From the NCBI GenBank assembly GCA_963789535.1, contig CAWBKU010000004.1, positions 558,001 to 622,000 of the forward strand: DNA of 64,000 nucleotides. Direction: 5' to 3'. The stretch is from CAVXHQ01 sp963789535. GTDB taxonomy: Bacteria; Pseudomonadota; Alphaproteobacteria; Rhodobacterales; Rhodobacteraceae. The position numbers and the translations under genes are program-made. Of this stretch, positions 25,213 through 33,686 are shown one piece after another. How positions within the stretch are numbered: the stretch's first letter is position 1; each line of letters starts with the position of its first letter. Under the pieces are notes generated by a model. That model saw only the letters and a program-made list of their open reading frames with translations, was not told the DNA's origin and ran no database searches.

Positions 25213-25662
25213 ATGATCACCGTCCGCCCCGCCTCGCCGCACGAGCCCGCCGCGACCGCCCTTCTCCGGGCCAGTCACGCGCATCTCGCGGCGCTCTATC
25301 CCGCGGAACACAACCATCACCTCGGCATCGACGCTCTCGCCGCTCCGGGGATGATGTTCCTGCTCGCCGAGGCGGATGGCACCGCCACCGGCTGCGCCGC
25401 CCTGGCCGACGAGGGCACCTATGCCGAGATCAAGTCGATGTTCGTGGCTCCCGCCGCGCGCGGCTCCGGCACCGGCGCGGCCCTGATGGCGGCCCTCGAA
25501 CGGGTCGCCCGCGCCAACGGCCACGTTACCCTGCGGCTGGAAACCGGCGATACGCTGCACGCGGCGCACCGGCTCTATGCCCGCCACGGCTTTGCGCCCT
25601 GCGGCCCGTTCGGCGACTATGCCCCCGGTCCGCATTCGGTGTTCATGGAGCGGACATTGTGA
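25213..25662 (+). CDS. GNAT acetyltransferase
   Basis: 149-residue acetyltransferase, unlike the four near ffh. The cofactor motif is VAPAARGSGTGAALMAALERVA (about residues 77-98) and the C-terminal part is ARHGFAPCGPFGDYAPGPHS, a layout seen in PanZ/YjaB-like members. AAGGA lies 6 nt before the ATG. It sits between cobW and cobN on the same strand, but no B12-related role is evident. Confidence 0.88.
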   Translation: MITVRPASPHEPAATALLRASHAHLAALYPAEHNHHLGIDALAAPGMMFLLAEADGTATGCAALADEGTYAEIKSMFVAPAARGSGTGAALMAALERVARANGHVTLRLETGDTLHAAHRLYARHGFAPCGPFGDYAPGPHSVFMERTL

Positions 25663-25688
25663 CCGCGCCCGCGCCAGGGGTGCGGCCG

Positions 25689-25853
25689 CTAGTCTGCGCG
25701 CTTGTCGTCCGCCGCCTTCTTCATCCGCGCCAGCAACTCTTCCTTCGAGGGCCGCGCCCCGAACGGCACCTTGCGCGTGCCATAGGCGTTGTGTTCCTTG
25801 TGCCGTGGCGCGTTCTTGCCGGCCTTGGCGGCACCGCTCTTTGCATAGTCCAT
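25689..25853 (-). CDS. 54-residue conserved small basic protein
   Basis: A small Lys/Ala-rich cytoplasmic protein (MDYAKSGAAKAGKNAPRHKE ... SKEELLARMKKAADDK). A strong ribosome binding site GGAGGT lies 6 nt upstream of the ATG at 25853. Similar short proteins occur in Rhodobacterales; function unknown. It is opposite in direction to the B12 genes and separates the GNAT gene from cobN, which argues that cobN has its own promoter or is reached by read-through. Confidence 0.75.
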   Translation of the reverse strand: MDYAKSGAAKAGKNAPRHKEHNAYGTRKVPFGARPSKEELLARMKKAADDKRAD

Positions 25854-25909
25854 CGCTTCACCTCCGATTCCCGCGCATCTATGCCGCCCGCGCGCCCCGG
25901 ACAAGGCTG

Positions 25910-28900
25910 ATGCACCTGCTCGCCGCCTCTGCCGCGACGCTGGCCGACGGGACCGAACCGGTCGACCTCGGCCAGAGCGCCGCCGACGTCGTGTTCCTGT
26001 CCGCCGCCGACAGCGAACTGGCGCTCCTGTCAGAGGCACGCGCCGCGATGGACGCAGCCCCGGGCCTGCGGCTGGCGAACCTGCTGCACCTCACCCACCC
26101 GATGTCCGTCGACCTGCACCTCGACACCTGTGCCACGAAATCGCGCCTCGTCATCGCCCGCCTGCTCGGCGGCGCCGCCTACTGGCGTTACGGGTTCGAG
26201 CAATACGCCGCCCGTCTGGCCGAAGCGGGAGTCCCCGTCGCCTTCCTGCCCGGCGACGACAGGCCCGACGATGATCTGCGCACCTTCTCAACCGTCCCGG
26301 ACGCAGATTACGACGCCCTGTGGTCCTGCTGCGTCGAGGGCGGCCCCGACAACGCCGTCACCCTCCTCGCCCACGCCCGCGCGATGATCGACGGCACCGA
26401 CAGACCGGCGCCCGCCCGCCCCCTCCTGCGCGCAGGCCTGCACTGGCCGGGCGAGGCCGCCACCTCCCTGACCGACATGCGCCGTCACTGGCCCGACGGC
26501 GCCGCAGTGGTCCCGATCCTCTTTTACCGCGCCCTTTTGCAAGGCGGCGGCACCGCGCCGATCGACCGCATGGTGCGGGCGCTGCTGCGCGAGGGCCTCG
26601 CCCCGCTGCCGGTCTTCGTGGCCTCCCTGAAGGATCCGCTCAGCGTCGCGACCCTGCGCGCGATCCTGACAGAGGCACCCCCCTCCGTGATCCTGAACAC
26701 CACCGCCTTCGCCACCGCATCGCCGCATGCGGGCGATACCAATCCGGACGACCCGCTGCACGGCATCGACGCGCCCGTCTTTCAGGCGATCCTGTCGGGC
26801 CAGACGGAGGCACAATGGCAGGCCAGCCCCGCCGGCCTCTCGGCGCGCGACATCGCCATGCACGTGGCCCTGCCCGAGGTCGACGGGCGGATCGTCACCC
26901 GCGCCATCTCGTTCAAGGGTCAGGCCTTTTTCGACGAGGCCACGCAATGTCCGATCACCACCTACCGGCCCGCGCCCGACAGGATCACTTTCGTGGCGGC
27001 CCTCGCGGCCAATTGGGCCCGCCTGCGCATGACACCGCCCGCCGACCGCCGCGTCGCGCTGGTGCTCGCCAACTATCCCAACCGCGACGGACGGCTGGCC
27101 AACGGCGTCGGCCTCGATACGCCGGCCGCAACCCTGCACGCCCTGCAAACGCTTCAGGCTGCCGGCTACACCACCGGTCCCCTTCCCGCCTCGCCGCAGG
27201 CCCTGATGGACCGCCTCCTCGCCGGTCCGACCAACTGGCTCACCGATCGCGCCGACCGCGCGGGCGGCGAGGCGCTCGCTCTCTCGACCTACACGGCGCA
27301 TCTCGCCACCCTCCCTTACGAGGCCCGCCAGCAACTTGCCGATCGCTGGGGCGAACCCGACGCCGACCCCTTCACGTTGCAGCAACAACTCCCCCCGGAG
27401 GGTCCGGCACCGGCCCCGGAACCCGCGTTCAAACTGTCGCTCCACCGTTTCGGCAATGTGACGGTCGGCCTGCAACCGGCGCGCGGCTACAACATCGACC
27501 CCACCGAGACCTACCACTCCCCCGATCTCGTCCCGCCGCATAACTACCTCGCTTTCCATCTCTGGCTACGGCAGAACGCCGACGCGGTCGTCCACATGGG
27601 CAAGCACGGCAATCTCGAATGGCTGCCGGGAAAATCCGTGGCCCTCGGCGCTTCGGACTGGCCCGAGATCGCCCTTGGCCCGATGCCGCATATCTACCCC
27701 TTCATCGTCAACGATCCCGGCGAGGGGACGCAAGCCAAACGCCGGGCGCAGGCCGTCATCCTCGATCACCTCACTCCGCCGCTGACCCGTGCCGAGAGCT
27801 ATGGGCCGTTGCGCGACCTCGAGGCGCTGGTCGACGAATATTACGAGGCTATGGCCCTCGATCCCCGGCGTGCGGCATATCTGCGCGGCCAGATCCTTGA
27901 CCTGACCCAGACCACCGGCCTCGCACAGGACGCGGGCCTCACCGGCGACGACGATCTCCAGAAACTCGACGCCTTTCTCTGCGACCTGAAAGAGGCGCAG
28001 ATCCGCGACGGTCTGCACGTCTTTGGCCAAAGCCCCGGCGGCACCCTCGCCCGCGACCTCGTCATCGCCCTTGCGCGGGTGCCGCGCGGCGACGGCAAGG
28101 GCCGCAACGCCTCGCTCCTGCGGGCGCTGGCGGCCGACCTCGACCTCGGCGTCGACCCGCTCTCCGCCGACCTCGCGGCCCCCTGGACCGGCCCCCGCCC
28201 CGCCATTCTCGCCAGCGGCGCGGACCCCTGGCGCACCCACGGCGACACCGTCGAGCGGCTGGAACTGCTGTCGCAATCGCTCGTGACAGACTGGGTCGGC
28301 GGGCGGGGTGTGGCGGGTGCGCAGCACACGCGAACGCCGTCCGTCGGCCGCCAAAGTGTCGGCCCCCTGTCCGATGCCGTGCTGACCGAGATCGCCGGGA
28401 CGCTGATGCCGGCCATAACCGCCTGCGGACCGGCGGAGACTCACGGACTGCTCACCGCGCTCGATGGCCGTTTCGTCGCCCCCGGCCCCTCCGGCGCGCC
28501 GACACGGGGGCGGCCCGACGTGCTGCCCACGGGGCGCAACTTCTACTCGGTCGATACCCGCGCGGTGCCGACGCCGACCGCCTGGGCGCTGGGGTGGAAA
28601 TCGGCCAACCTGCTGATCGAAAGGCACCTTCAGGATCAGGGCGACTGGCCCCGGTCGATGCTCATCACCGCCTGGGGCACCGCCAACATGCGGACGGGGG
28701 GCGACGACATCGCGCAGGCGCTGGCGCTGATGGGGGTGAAGCCCACGTGGGACGCCGCCAATCGTCGCCTGACCGGGTTTACCGTGCTCCCGGCGTCCAC
28801 CCTCGGGCGTCCCCGCGTCGATGTGACCTTGCGCATCTCGGGTTTCTTCCGCGATGCGTTTCCCGGCCTCATCGACCTGGTCGACCGCGCCGCGCGCGCC

Positions 28901-29692
28901 GTGCAGGCGCTCGACGAACCCGAGGACGAGAACCCAGCCGCCGCCCGGTCGCGGGCAGGCGAGGACGCGGCGCGCATCTTCGGCGCGAAACCCGGCGCCT
29001 ATGGCGCGGGCCTTCAGGCGATGATCGACGAGCGGCTCTGGGCGGAGCGGGGCGATCTCGCCGAGGCCTATCTGACCTGGGGCGGCTATGCCTATGGCAG
29101 CGACACGGAGGGCGCCCCCGCGCGTGCGGCGCTCGAGGCGCGTCTGATCCAGACCGACGCCATCGTGCAAAATCAGGACAACCGCGAGCACGACCTCCTG
29201 GACAGCGACGACTACTACCAGTTCGAGGGCGGCGCCGCGGCGGCCATCGCCACCCTGACGGGCCGCGACGTGCCGTCCTATCACAACGACCATTCGCGCC
29301 CCGAGCGCCCGGTGATCCGCACCTTGCAGGAGGAGATCGCCCGCGTCGTGCGCAGCCGCGTCGTCAACCCCAAATGGATCGACGGCGTCAAGCGTCACGG
29401 CTACAAGGGCGCGTTCGAGATCGCGGCGACGGTCGACTACCTCTTCGCCTTTGCCGCCACGACCCGCGCCGTCGCCAACCACCATTTCGATCTGGTCGAA
29501 GAGGCATACCTCGCCGACGACGCGACGCGCGCCTTCATCGAAGAGCACAACCCCGCAGCCCTCGCCGACATCGCCGACCGCCTGCACGAGGCCATCGAGC
29601 GTGGCCTCTGGGTGCCGAAATCGAACTCGGCGCGGGCGCGGCTCGATGCGCTGCGACGACCGGCAGCGGCACCCGAAGTTCGAAAAAGATAA
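25910..29692 (+). CDS. cobN: cobaltochelatase large subunit CobN
   Basis: 1260-residue subunit of the aerobic ATP-dependent cobaltochelatase (CobNST) that inserts Co2+ into hydrogenobyrinic acid a,c-diamide. Landmarks are VHMGKHGNLEWLPGK (about 560-574), YPFIVNDPGEGTQAKRR and the C-terminal HYGYKGAFEIAATVDYLF-like segment (HGYKGAFEIAATVDYLFAFA). Residues 488-499 (FTLQQQLPPEGP) are encoded by a copy of the dispersed 35-bp repeat, followed by a Pro/Ala-rich stretch before FKLSLHRFGNVTVGLQ. The ATG at 25910 starts the normal N-terminus. cobS and cobT are not in the window. Confidence 0.95.
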   Translation: MHLLAASAATLADGTEPVDLGQSAADVVFLSAADSELALLSEARAAMDAAPGLRLANLLHLTHPMSVDLHLDTCATKSRLVIARLLGGAAYWRYGFEQYAARLAEAGVPVAFLPGDDRPDDDLRTFSTVPDADYDALWSCCVEGGPDNAVTLLAHARAMIDGTDRPAPARPLLRAGLHWPGEAATSLTDMRRHWPDGAAVVPILFYRALLQGGGTAPIDRMVRALLREGLAPLPVFVASLKDPLSVATLRAILTEAPPSVILNTTAFATASPHAGDTNPDDPLHGIDAPVFQAILSGQTEAQWQASPAGLSARDIAMHVALPEVDGRIVTRAISFKGQAFFDEATQCPITTYRPAPDRITFVAALAANWARLRMTPPADRRVALVLANYPNRDGRLANGVGLDTPAATLHALQTLQAAGYTTGPLPASPQALMDRLLAGPTNWLTDRADRAGGEALALSTYTAHLATLPYEARQQLADRWGEPDADPFTLQQQLPPEGPAPAPEPAFKLSLHRFGNVTVGLQPARGYNIDPTETYHSPDLVPPHNYLAFHLWLRQNADAVVHMGKHGNLEWLPGKSVALGASDWPEIALGPMPHIYPFIVNDPGEGTQAKRRAQAVILDHLTPPLTRAESYGPLRDLEALVDEYYEAMALDPRRAAYLRGQILDLTQTTGLAQDAGLTGDDDLQKLDAFLCDLKEAQIRDGLHVFGQSPGGTLARDLVIALARVPRGDGKGRNASLLRALAADLDLGVDPLSADLAAPWTGPRPAILASGADPWRTHGDTVERLELLSQSLVTDWVGGRGVAGAQHTRTPSVGRQSVGPLSDAVLTEIAGTLMPAITACGPAETHGLLTALDGRFVAPGPSGAPTRGRPDVLPTGRNFYSVDTRAVPTPTAWALGWKSANLLIERHLQDQGDWPRSMLITAWGTANMRTGGDDIAQALALMGVKPTWDAANRRLTGFTVLPASTLGRPRVDVTLRISGFFRDAFPGLIDLVDRAARAVQALDEPEDENPAAARSRAGEDAARIFGAKPGAYGAGLQAMIDERLWAERGDLAEAYLTWGGYAYGSDTEGAPARAALEARLIQTDAIVQNQDNREHDLLDSDDYYQFEGGAAAAIATLTGRDVPSYHNDHSRPERPVIRTLQEEIARVVRSRVVNPKWIDGVKRHGYKGAFEIAATVDYLFAFAATTRAVANHHFDLVEEAYLADDATRAFIEEHNPAALADIADRLHEAIERGLWVPKSNSARARLDALRRPAAAPEVRKR
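27372..27406 (+). repeat. 35-bp dispersed repeat, copy B inside cobN
   Basis: Differs from copy A at a single base (GTTGCAGCAAC against GTTGCCGCAAC). It is in frame with cobN and adds FTLQQQLPPEGP between DADP and the Pro/Ala linker. The same frame in the intergenic copies would read QQLPPEGP as well. Confidence 0.85.
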
Positions 29693-29720
29693 GAGGGCCG
29701 CCCGTTCGGCCCCTCGTTTT
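29693..29720. terminator. terminator between cobN and convergent LysM gene
   Basis: Hairpin GAGGGCCG / CGGCCCCTC with one bulged base and a 6-nt loop, followed by GTTTTG. It starts immediately after the cobN stop codon. Confidence 0.7.
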
Positions 29721-29741
29721 GCCTGTCCGGTTCGAAATCTG

Positions 29742-30776
29742 CTAGGGGGTCGGAATGACGAGGGTTTGCCCGGCGGCAATCTCGGCCGCCGAGGCAAGCG
29801 TCCCGGCGTTCGCCGACAGGATGGCACCGGTCCGCGCCGGATCACCGTAATAGGCGAGCGCGATCGCGGCGAGCGACTCGGTTGCCGCAACCTCATGCGT
29901 CACGCCTGTCGGACCGTCGAATTGCGCTGCCTGCAGCCCCGCGCCCATCCGGCCCTGCGCCGTCCTCATCACGGCCTGCAACAGCACATCCGAGTCGACC
30001 GCGCCGTCGGCCCGGATCAGGATCCCCGGCACCGGCACGGTGCCGGTGCGCACGGCACGGTCGACCTCCGCCGAAATCGCGGCATCGCCGTGTCCCTGCC
30101 GAAGAGCCTCGGCGACGATCGCGGCGAGCGCCGCGGCCGCGTCCGCCGACGCCCCGGTCGGCGGGGGCGTGCCGGTTACGGAGGCGATGCCCGCCAGCGC
30201 CTCGGCCAATTGCGCGGCGAGGGGGTCGTCGGTGCCGGGCGCGGCAGGCGGGGTCGGCTGGTCGGTCACACGGATCGGGACGGCGGGGACCGCCGGCTGC
30301 ACGCCCAGATCGCCGAGGATCGCGGCGACCAGCGCCGTCAGCTCGGGGTCGATGCCGCACGACGCCCCGTCCTGCGCCGCCACAGGTCCGCCCGCGCAGA
30401 TTTCCGGCGGCATGCCCGGGTCCGGCGCGTGGACCGAAACGACGGCGCCGAATGACGGGACGACGGCCGGCGCCGGCGGGGCCGCGGAAACGACCGAAGC
30501 GGCGGCAAGGACGGACCCCCCGGGCACATCCGTCGAAGTGGCGGACATCGGTGCCAGGACAAGGACAGGCGCGGTCACGGCGCCCCGCGTGACCTCGGGT
30601 GCGGGGTCGGGAACATCGCGCAGGTCGCGCCCAGACACGACATCGTCCGGCGCGACATCACCGAGCCGGTCGACGGTCGCGACGCCTCTTACGGGTGTCG
30701 CCAGGCCGAAAGGGTCGACGATCCAGATGCACAGCACGACGGCAAAGGCGAAAAGGGCGATGACGGCCTTGATCAT
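29742..30776 (-). CDS. membrane-anchored LysM protein
   Basis: 344 residues. An N-terminal membrane helix (MIKAVIALFAFAVVLCIWIV) anchors a long Ala/Pro/Val-rich periplasmic region without clear domains, with two Cys near residues 140-155. A C-terminal LysM-type domain (VTHEVAATESLAAIALAYYG ... AAGQTLVIPTP) likely binds peptidoglycan. A GTG at 30869 would add 31 basic residues before the helix; the ATG at 30776 was chosen, though it lacks a good ribosome binding site. It shares its layout with the LysM protein at 33.7-35.0 kb. Confidence 0.8.
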   Translation of the reverse strand: MIKAVIALFAFAVVLCIWIVDPFGLATPVRGVATVDRLGDVAPDDVVSGRDLRDVPDPAPEVTRGAVTAPVLVLAPMSATSTDVPGGSVLAAASVVSAAPPAPAVVPSFGAVVSVHAPDPGMPPEICAGGPVAAQDGASCGIDPELTALVAAILGDLGVQPAVPAVPIRVTDQPTPPAAPGTDDPLAAQLAEALAGIASVTGTPPPTGASADAAAALAAIVAEALRQGHGDAAISAEVDRAVRTGTVPVPGILIRADGAVDSDVLLQAVMRTAQGRMGAGLQAAQFDGPTGVTHEVAATESLAAIALAYYGDPARTGAILSANAGTLASAAEIAAGQTLVIPTP

Positions 30777-31040
30777 GACCGGGCGGGGGCGGAACCTGTG
30801 GCCGGGGTGCGGCGCAGGCCGGACCGTGCGGCGATGCGGTTTCCCGCCGTCGCCTTCGATCCGCCGCACCGCCCCTCACACCACATTCACTGCTCGCTTC
30901 CCCGTCGGTGCCCACATTATCTAGGCGGAGCTACCATCCGCTGCGGTTCACCAATTCGTGTCTACTTCTAGGGGAAGAGTGATTCGCAAGTCAACGCTGC
31001 AATGTAGACTTCCGCACTGATTGGCAGGGTTCTGTCGGCG
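30777..31040. other. intergenic region behind the recombinase remnant
   Basis: No gene was found. The part from about 30915 to 31020 is visibly more AT-rich than its surroundings and includes short inverted pieces GTCTAC (30960-30965) and GTAGAC (31004-31009). It may be the remains of a transposon end together with the recombinase fragment, but no full terminal repeat is present. The promoter of the LysM gene should lie here. Confidence 0.35.
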
Positions 31041-31439
31041 CTATTTGTCCGCGCCACCAGCTGCCGGATCGGCCTTGAGCGCCGCGTAGAGGGCGGACTT
31101 GCCGACTTTCACACGAGCGGCGGCCTCGCGCACGTTGAGGCCGGAGGCGATGAGTTGGCGGGCGCGTGTGACCTTTTCCGGCGTGGCTGTGACGGGCCGT
31201 CCCCCTTTGCGCCCTCGTGCTGCCGCCGCCGTCAGCCCTGCATTCGTCCTTTCGCGGATCAGATCGCGTTCGAACTGACCAAGCGCCCCGAAGATGTGAA
31301 ACACGAGCCTCCCGGTCGGAGTGGTGGTGTCGACACTTTCCGTAAGCGATCGGAACCCGACGCTGCGGCCCTCGAGGTCGGCGACGGTTTGCAGCAGATG
31401 CGTCATCGACCGACCGAGGCGGTCGAGCTTGCTGCAAAC
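31041..31439 (-). pseudogene. serine recombinase (resolvase/invertase), N-terminal half missing
   Basis: The frame encodes the end of a Tn3-type resolvase: VCSKLDRLGRSMTHLLQTV, GRLVFHIFGALGQFERDLI, RERT and a C-terminal helix-turn-helix (NVREAAARVKVGKSALYAAL). The catalytic serine domain (about 60 N-terminal residues) is absent; upstream the frame reaches a stop after a few unrelated codons, 24 nt from the stop of the LLM gene. It cannot be an active recombinase, though an ATG at 31406 could still give a 121-residue fragment. This is the only mobile-element trace in the window. Confidence 0.85.
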
Positions 31440-31462
31440 CGGCGCGACGTAACTTTTTCATC

Positions 31463-32533
31463 CTATTCCGCCGCCGCGCCGACGGGCACCGCCGCCGCCA
31501 CGCCCGGATCCGCGGCGAGCATGTCGCGCACCATGGGCGCCACCGTCTCGCCGTAGAGGCGGATCGACTGCATCAGGGCGTCGTGCGGCAGGGTGCCGTG
31601 CGAATATTTCACGTCGAACCGCGCCAGACCGAGCGCGCGCACGGTGTCCACGATCCGTCGCGCCACGGTTTCGGGCGCCCCGACATAGAGCGAGCCGCCG
31701 GCGATCTCGGCCTCGAAGCCCTCGCGGCGCATCGGCTGCCAGCCGCGCTCGCGGCCGATCCGGTCCATCATCGCCGAGTAATGCGGCCAGAGCGTCTCGG
31801 CAGCCTCGGCGTCGGTCGCCGCCACGAAGCCATGACTGTGCACGCCGAGCGGACGCGGCGGCTGATCGATCTGGCCGAAGGCGCGGTGGTAGAGGTCGAC
31901 GAAGGGGCGGAACCGGCGCGGGTCGCCGCCGATGATCGCGAGCATCATCGGCAGGTCGTGGCGCACGGCGCGGATCACGCTCTCGGGGCTGCCGCCGACG
32001 CCGATCCAGGTCGACAGGGGCGTCTCGGTCTGCGGCCAGACCCCCTGATTCTTCAGGGCCGGGCGGGTCGTGCCCGACCAGCTCACCCGCCTGTTGCGCA
32101 GAACCCTGACGAAGAGGTCGAGCTTTTCCTCGAACAGCACGTCGTAGTCCGACAGCTCCTGCCCGAAGAGCGGAAAGCTCTCGGTGAACGAGCCGCGCCC
32201 GAGGATCACCTCGGCGCGGCCCTCCGTGGTGGCGTTCAGCGTCGAAAAGCGCTGGAACACCCGGATCGGATCGTCCGAGGACAGCACCGTGACGGCGGAA
32301 TGCAGGCCGATACGCGAGGTGCGCGCGCCGATGGCGGCGAGGACCATCTCGGGCGCCGAGACGGCGAAATCGGCGCGGTGATGCTCGCCGATGCCAAAGG
32401 TGTCGAGGCCGACCTGTTCGGCCAGAACGCCCTCTGCCACCACGTTGCGGATGACCTGTGCGTCCGACAGCAGCGCGCCGTCCGCGCCGCGGGTGATGTC
32501 GCCGAAGGTGCCGATGCCGAGGGAAATGTCCAT
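31463..32533 (-). CDS. LLM-class flavin-dependent oxidoreductase
   Basis: 356-residue TIM-barrel flavin enzyme of the luciferase-like monooxygenase superfamily. Features are the N-terminal MDISLGIGTFGDITRG, the flavin site segments GIGEHHRADFAVSAPEM and AEVILGRGSFTESFPLFG, and the C-terminal WIGVGGSPES. The open frame continues upstream, but the ATG at 32533 has ACAGGAGAG before it and matches the family start. The recombinase remnant lies directly downstream, so its natural 3' neighbour may have been displaced. Substrate unknown. Confidence 0.9.
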   Translation of the reverse strand: MDISLGIGTFGDITRGADGALLSDAQVIRNVVAEGVLAEQVGLDTFGIGEHHRADFAVSAPEMVLAAIGARTSRIGLHSAVTVLSSDDPIRVFQRFSTLNATTEGRAEVILGRGSFTESFPLFGQELSDYDVLFEEKLDLFVRVLRNRRVSWSGTTRPALKNQGVWPQTETPLSTWIGVGGSPESVIRAVRHDLPMMLAIIGGDPRRFRPFVDLYHRAFGQIDQPPRPLGVHSHGFVAATDAEAAETLWPHYSAMMDRIGRERGWQPMRREGFEAEIAGGSLYVGAPETVARRIVDTVRALGLARFDVKYSHGTLPHDALMQSIRLYGETVAPMVRDMLAADPGVAAAVPVGAAAE

Positions 32534-32576
32534 GTCGTCTCTCCTGTGCGTTCGGCGCCGAGATAGGGGTGCGCGT

Positions 32577-32597
32577 CGCACCGCGAAAGGGGGTGCG
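32577..32597. terminator. hairpin between the secreted-protein operon and the LLM gene
   Basis: CGCACC / GGTGCG arms with a 9-nt loop, 22 nt after the last gene of the rhodanese-LysM operon (minus strand). No U-run; weak support. Confidence 0.35.
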
Positions 32598-32618
32598 GGC
32601 GCACAGCGTCGGTGCAGC

Positions 32619-33137
32619 CTAGCCGCGCTTGCCCAGCAGTAGCGCGCCGGAGCAGGCGGGGGTGACGGCCTCGGTGGTGGCGCGCAGCGGCGTCGCGGGG
32701 TCGATCGAGGATTGTTCGACCCAGACGCCATAGAGGCAGACGTCCTGCGCGTAATTGCCCGAGTTGAAGCCGAAGCCGCCGGCGCCGCAGTCATCGACGT
32801 CGCCGTTGGCGTTCCAGCCTTGGCTGGCGTCGCCGTCAAAGCTTCCTCCGGTGGGGAAGATCATCGTGCGGGGCGAGAAGCGCAGGTGCCAGGTCGTGCC
32901 GGCACCACGCTCGGCCATGTCCCACCTGCCGATGGGGACACCCTGGAGATAGCCGGTGATCGCGAACCCCGTGACCTGCGCCTCGGTGATGAGCATCTCG
33001 TTCGTCAGGTCGTCGGGAAAGGTGATCTGCCCGGTGAGCGAATAGCCCCCCGCGCCGAGCCAGCAGAAATTCAGCGTTGCGGCCTCGGCGCCGCCGCCCG
33101 CGAGGGCCGCGACGAGGAAGGCGAGCGCCCGCCTCAT
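32619..33137 (-). CDS. secreted cysteine-containing protein, paralogue 1
   Basis: 172 residues with signal peptide (MRRALAFLVAALAGGGAEAA). The mature domain starts LNFCWLGAGGYSLTGQITFP and includes TGFAITGYLQGVPIGRWDM, NANGDVDDCGAGGFGFNSG, AQDVCLYG and a final PACSGALLLG, giving cysteines that can pair in the oxidising periplasm. It shares its framework with the upstream gene, which it overlaps by 4 nt. I know similar proteins only as Rhodobacterales hypotheticals; no function is known. Last gene of a four-gene operon. Confidence 0.82.
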   Translation of the reverse strand: MRRALAFLVAALAGGGAEAATLNFCWLGAGGYSLTGQITFPDDLTNEMLITEAQVTGFAITGYLQGVPIGRWDMAERGAGTTWHLRFSPRTMIFPTGGSFDGDASQGWNANGDVDDCGAGGFGFNSGNYAQDVCLYGVWVEQSSIDPATPLRATTEAVTPACSGALLLGKRG

Positions 33138-33682
33138 CCGCGGGGGCGGTCTGCCGGGCCGGACGGCAGGGCGCCGACCAGCGCCGGGCCCTCGCAGAGC
33201 GGCGACGCCTCCTCGGCGAGGCCGACGATGGGGGTGTCCCAGTCGATGGTCGAGGCGGAGATATAGGTATTGTCGATGCAGACGTCCTGCCCACCGTTGC
33301 CCGAGTTGAAGCCGAAACCGTCGACGCCGCAGTCGTTCACGAAGCCGTTGGCGTTCCACATCTGGTAGAGGCCGCTGGTCCCCTCGGTCGGAAAGATGCC
33401 GAGACGGGCGTCGTAGCGCAGCAGCCAACTGGTGAACGGCGTGCGCTGATCGAGGTTCCAATAGCCGATGCGGCGCCCCTCGAAATAGCCGGTGATCTCG
33501 AACTCGGTGACGTCGTCCTGACGGATGAACCGCTGTCCGGAAAGCGCATCGGGATAGACCATGCGGCCGTTCATCGTATAGCCGCCGTTGCCGATCCAGC
33601 AGACGAAGACCTCGACGGCATTGGCGGGTGCCGCGAAACAGACGGCAAATGCCGCCGCCAGACGAAGGGGCAGGCGACGCAC
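33134..33682 (-). CDS. secreted cysteine-containing protein, paralogue 2
   Basis: 182 residues with signal peptide (VRRLPLRLAAAFAVCFAAPA, cleavage after NA). The mature domain parallels paralogue 1: VFVCWIGNGGYTMNGRMVYP, TEFEITGYFEGRRIGYWNL, NANGFVNDCGVDGFGFNSG, GQDVCIDNTYI and a late Cys (PLCEGPALVG). The GTG at 33682, 4 nt after the LysM stop, was chosen; no ATG would keep the signal peptide intact. It overlaps paralogue 1 by 4 nt. Function unknown. Confidence 0.8.
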   Translation of the reverse strand: MRRLPLRLAAAFAVCFAAPANAVEVFVCWIGNGGYTMNGRMVYPDALSGQRFIRQDDVTEFEITGYFEGRRIGYWNLDQRTPFTSWLLRYDARLGIFPTEGTSGLYQMWNANGFVNDCGVDGFGFNSGNGGQDVCIDNTYISASTIDWDTPIVGLAEEASPLCEGPALVGALPSGPADRPRG

Positions 33683-33686
33683 GGCC

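Noticed and set aside
25577..25909. Upstream extension of cobN by 111 codons
   Set aside because: It overlaps the end of the GNAT gene and the whole small minus-strand gene; the ATG at 25910 gives the usual CobN N-terminus.
29722..29745. GGTTCGAAATC-like sequence resembling a tRNA T-arm
   Set aside because: There is no matching acceptor, D or anticodon arm around it.
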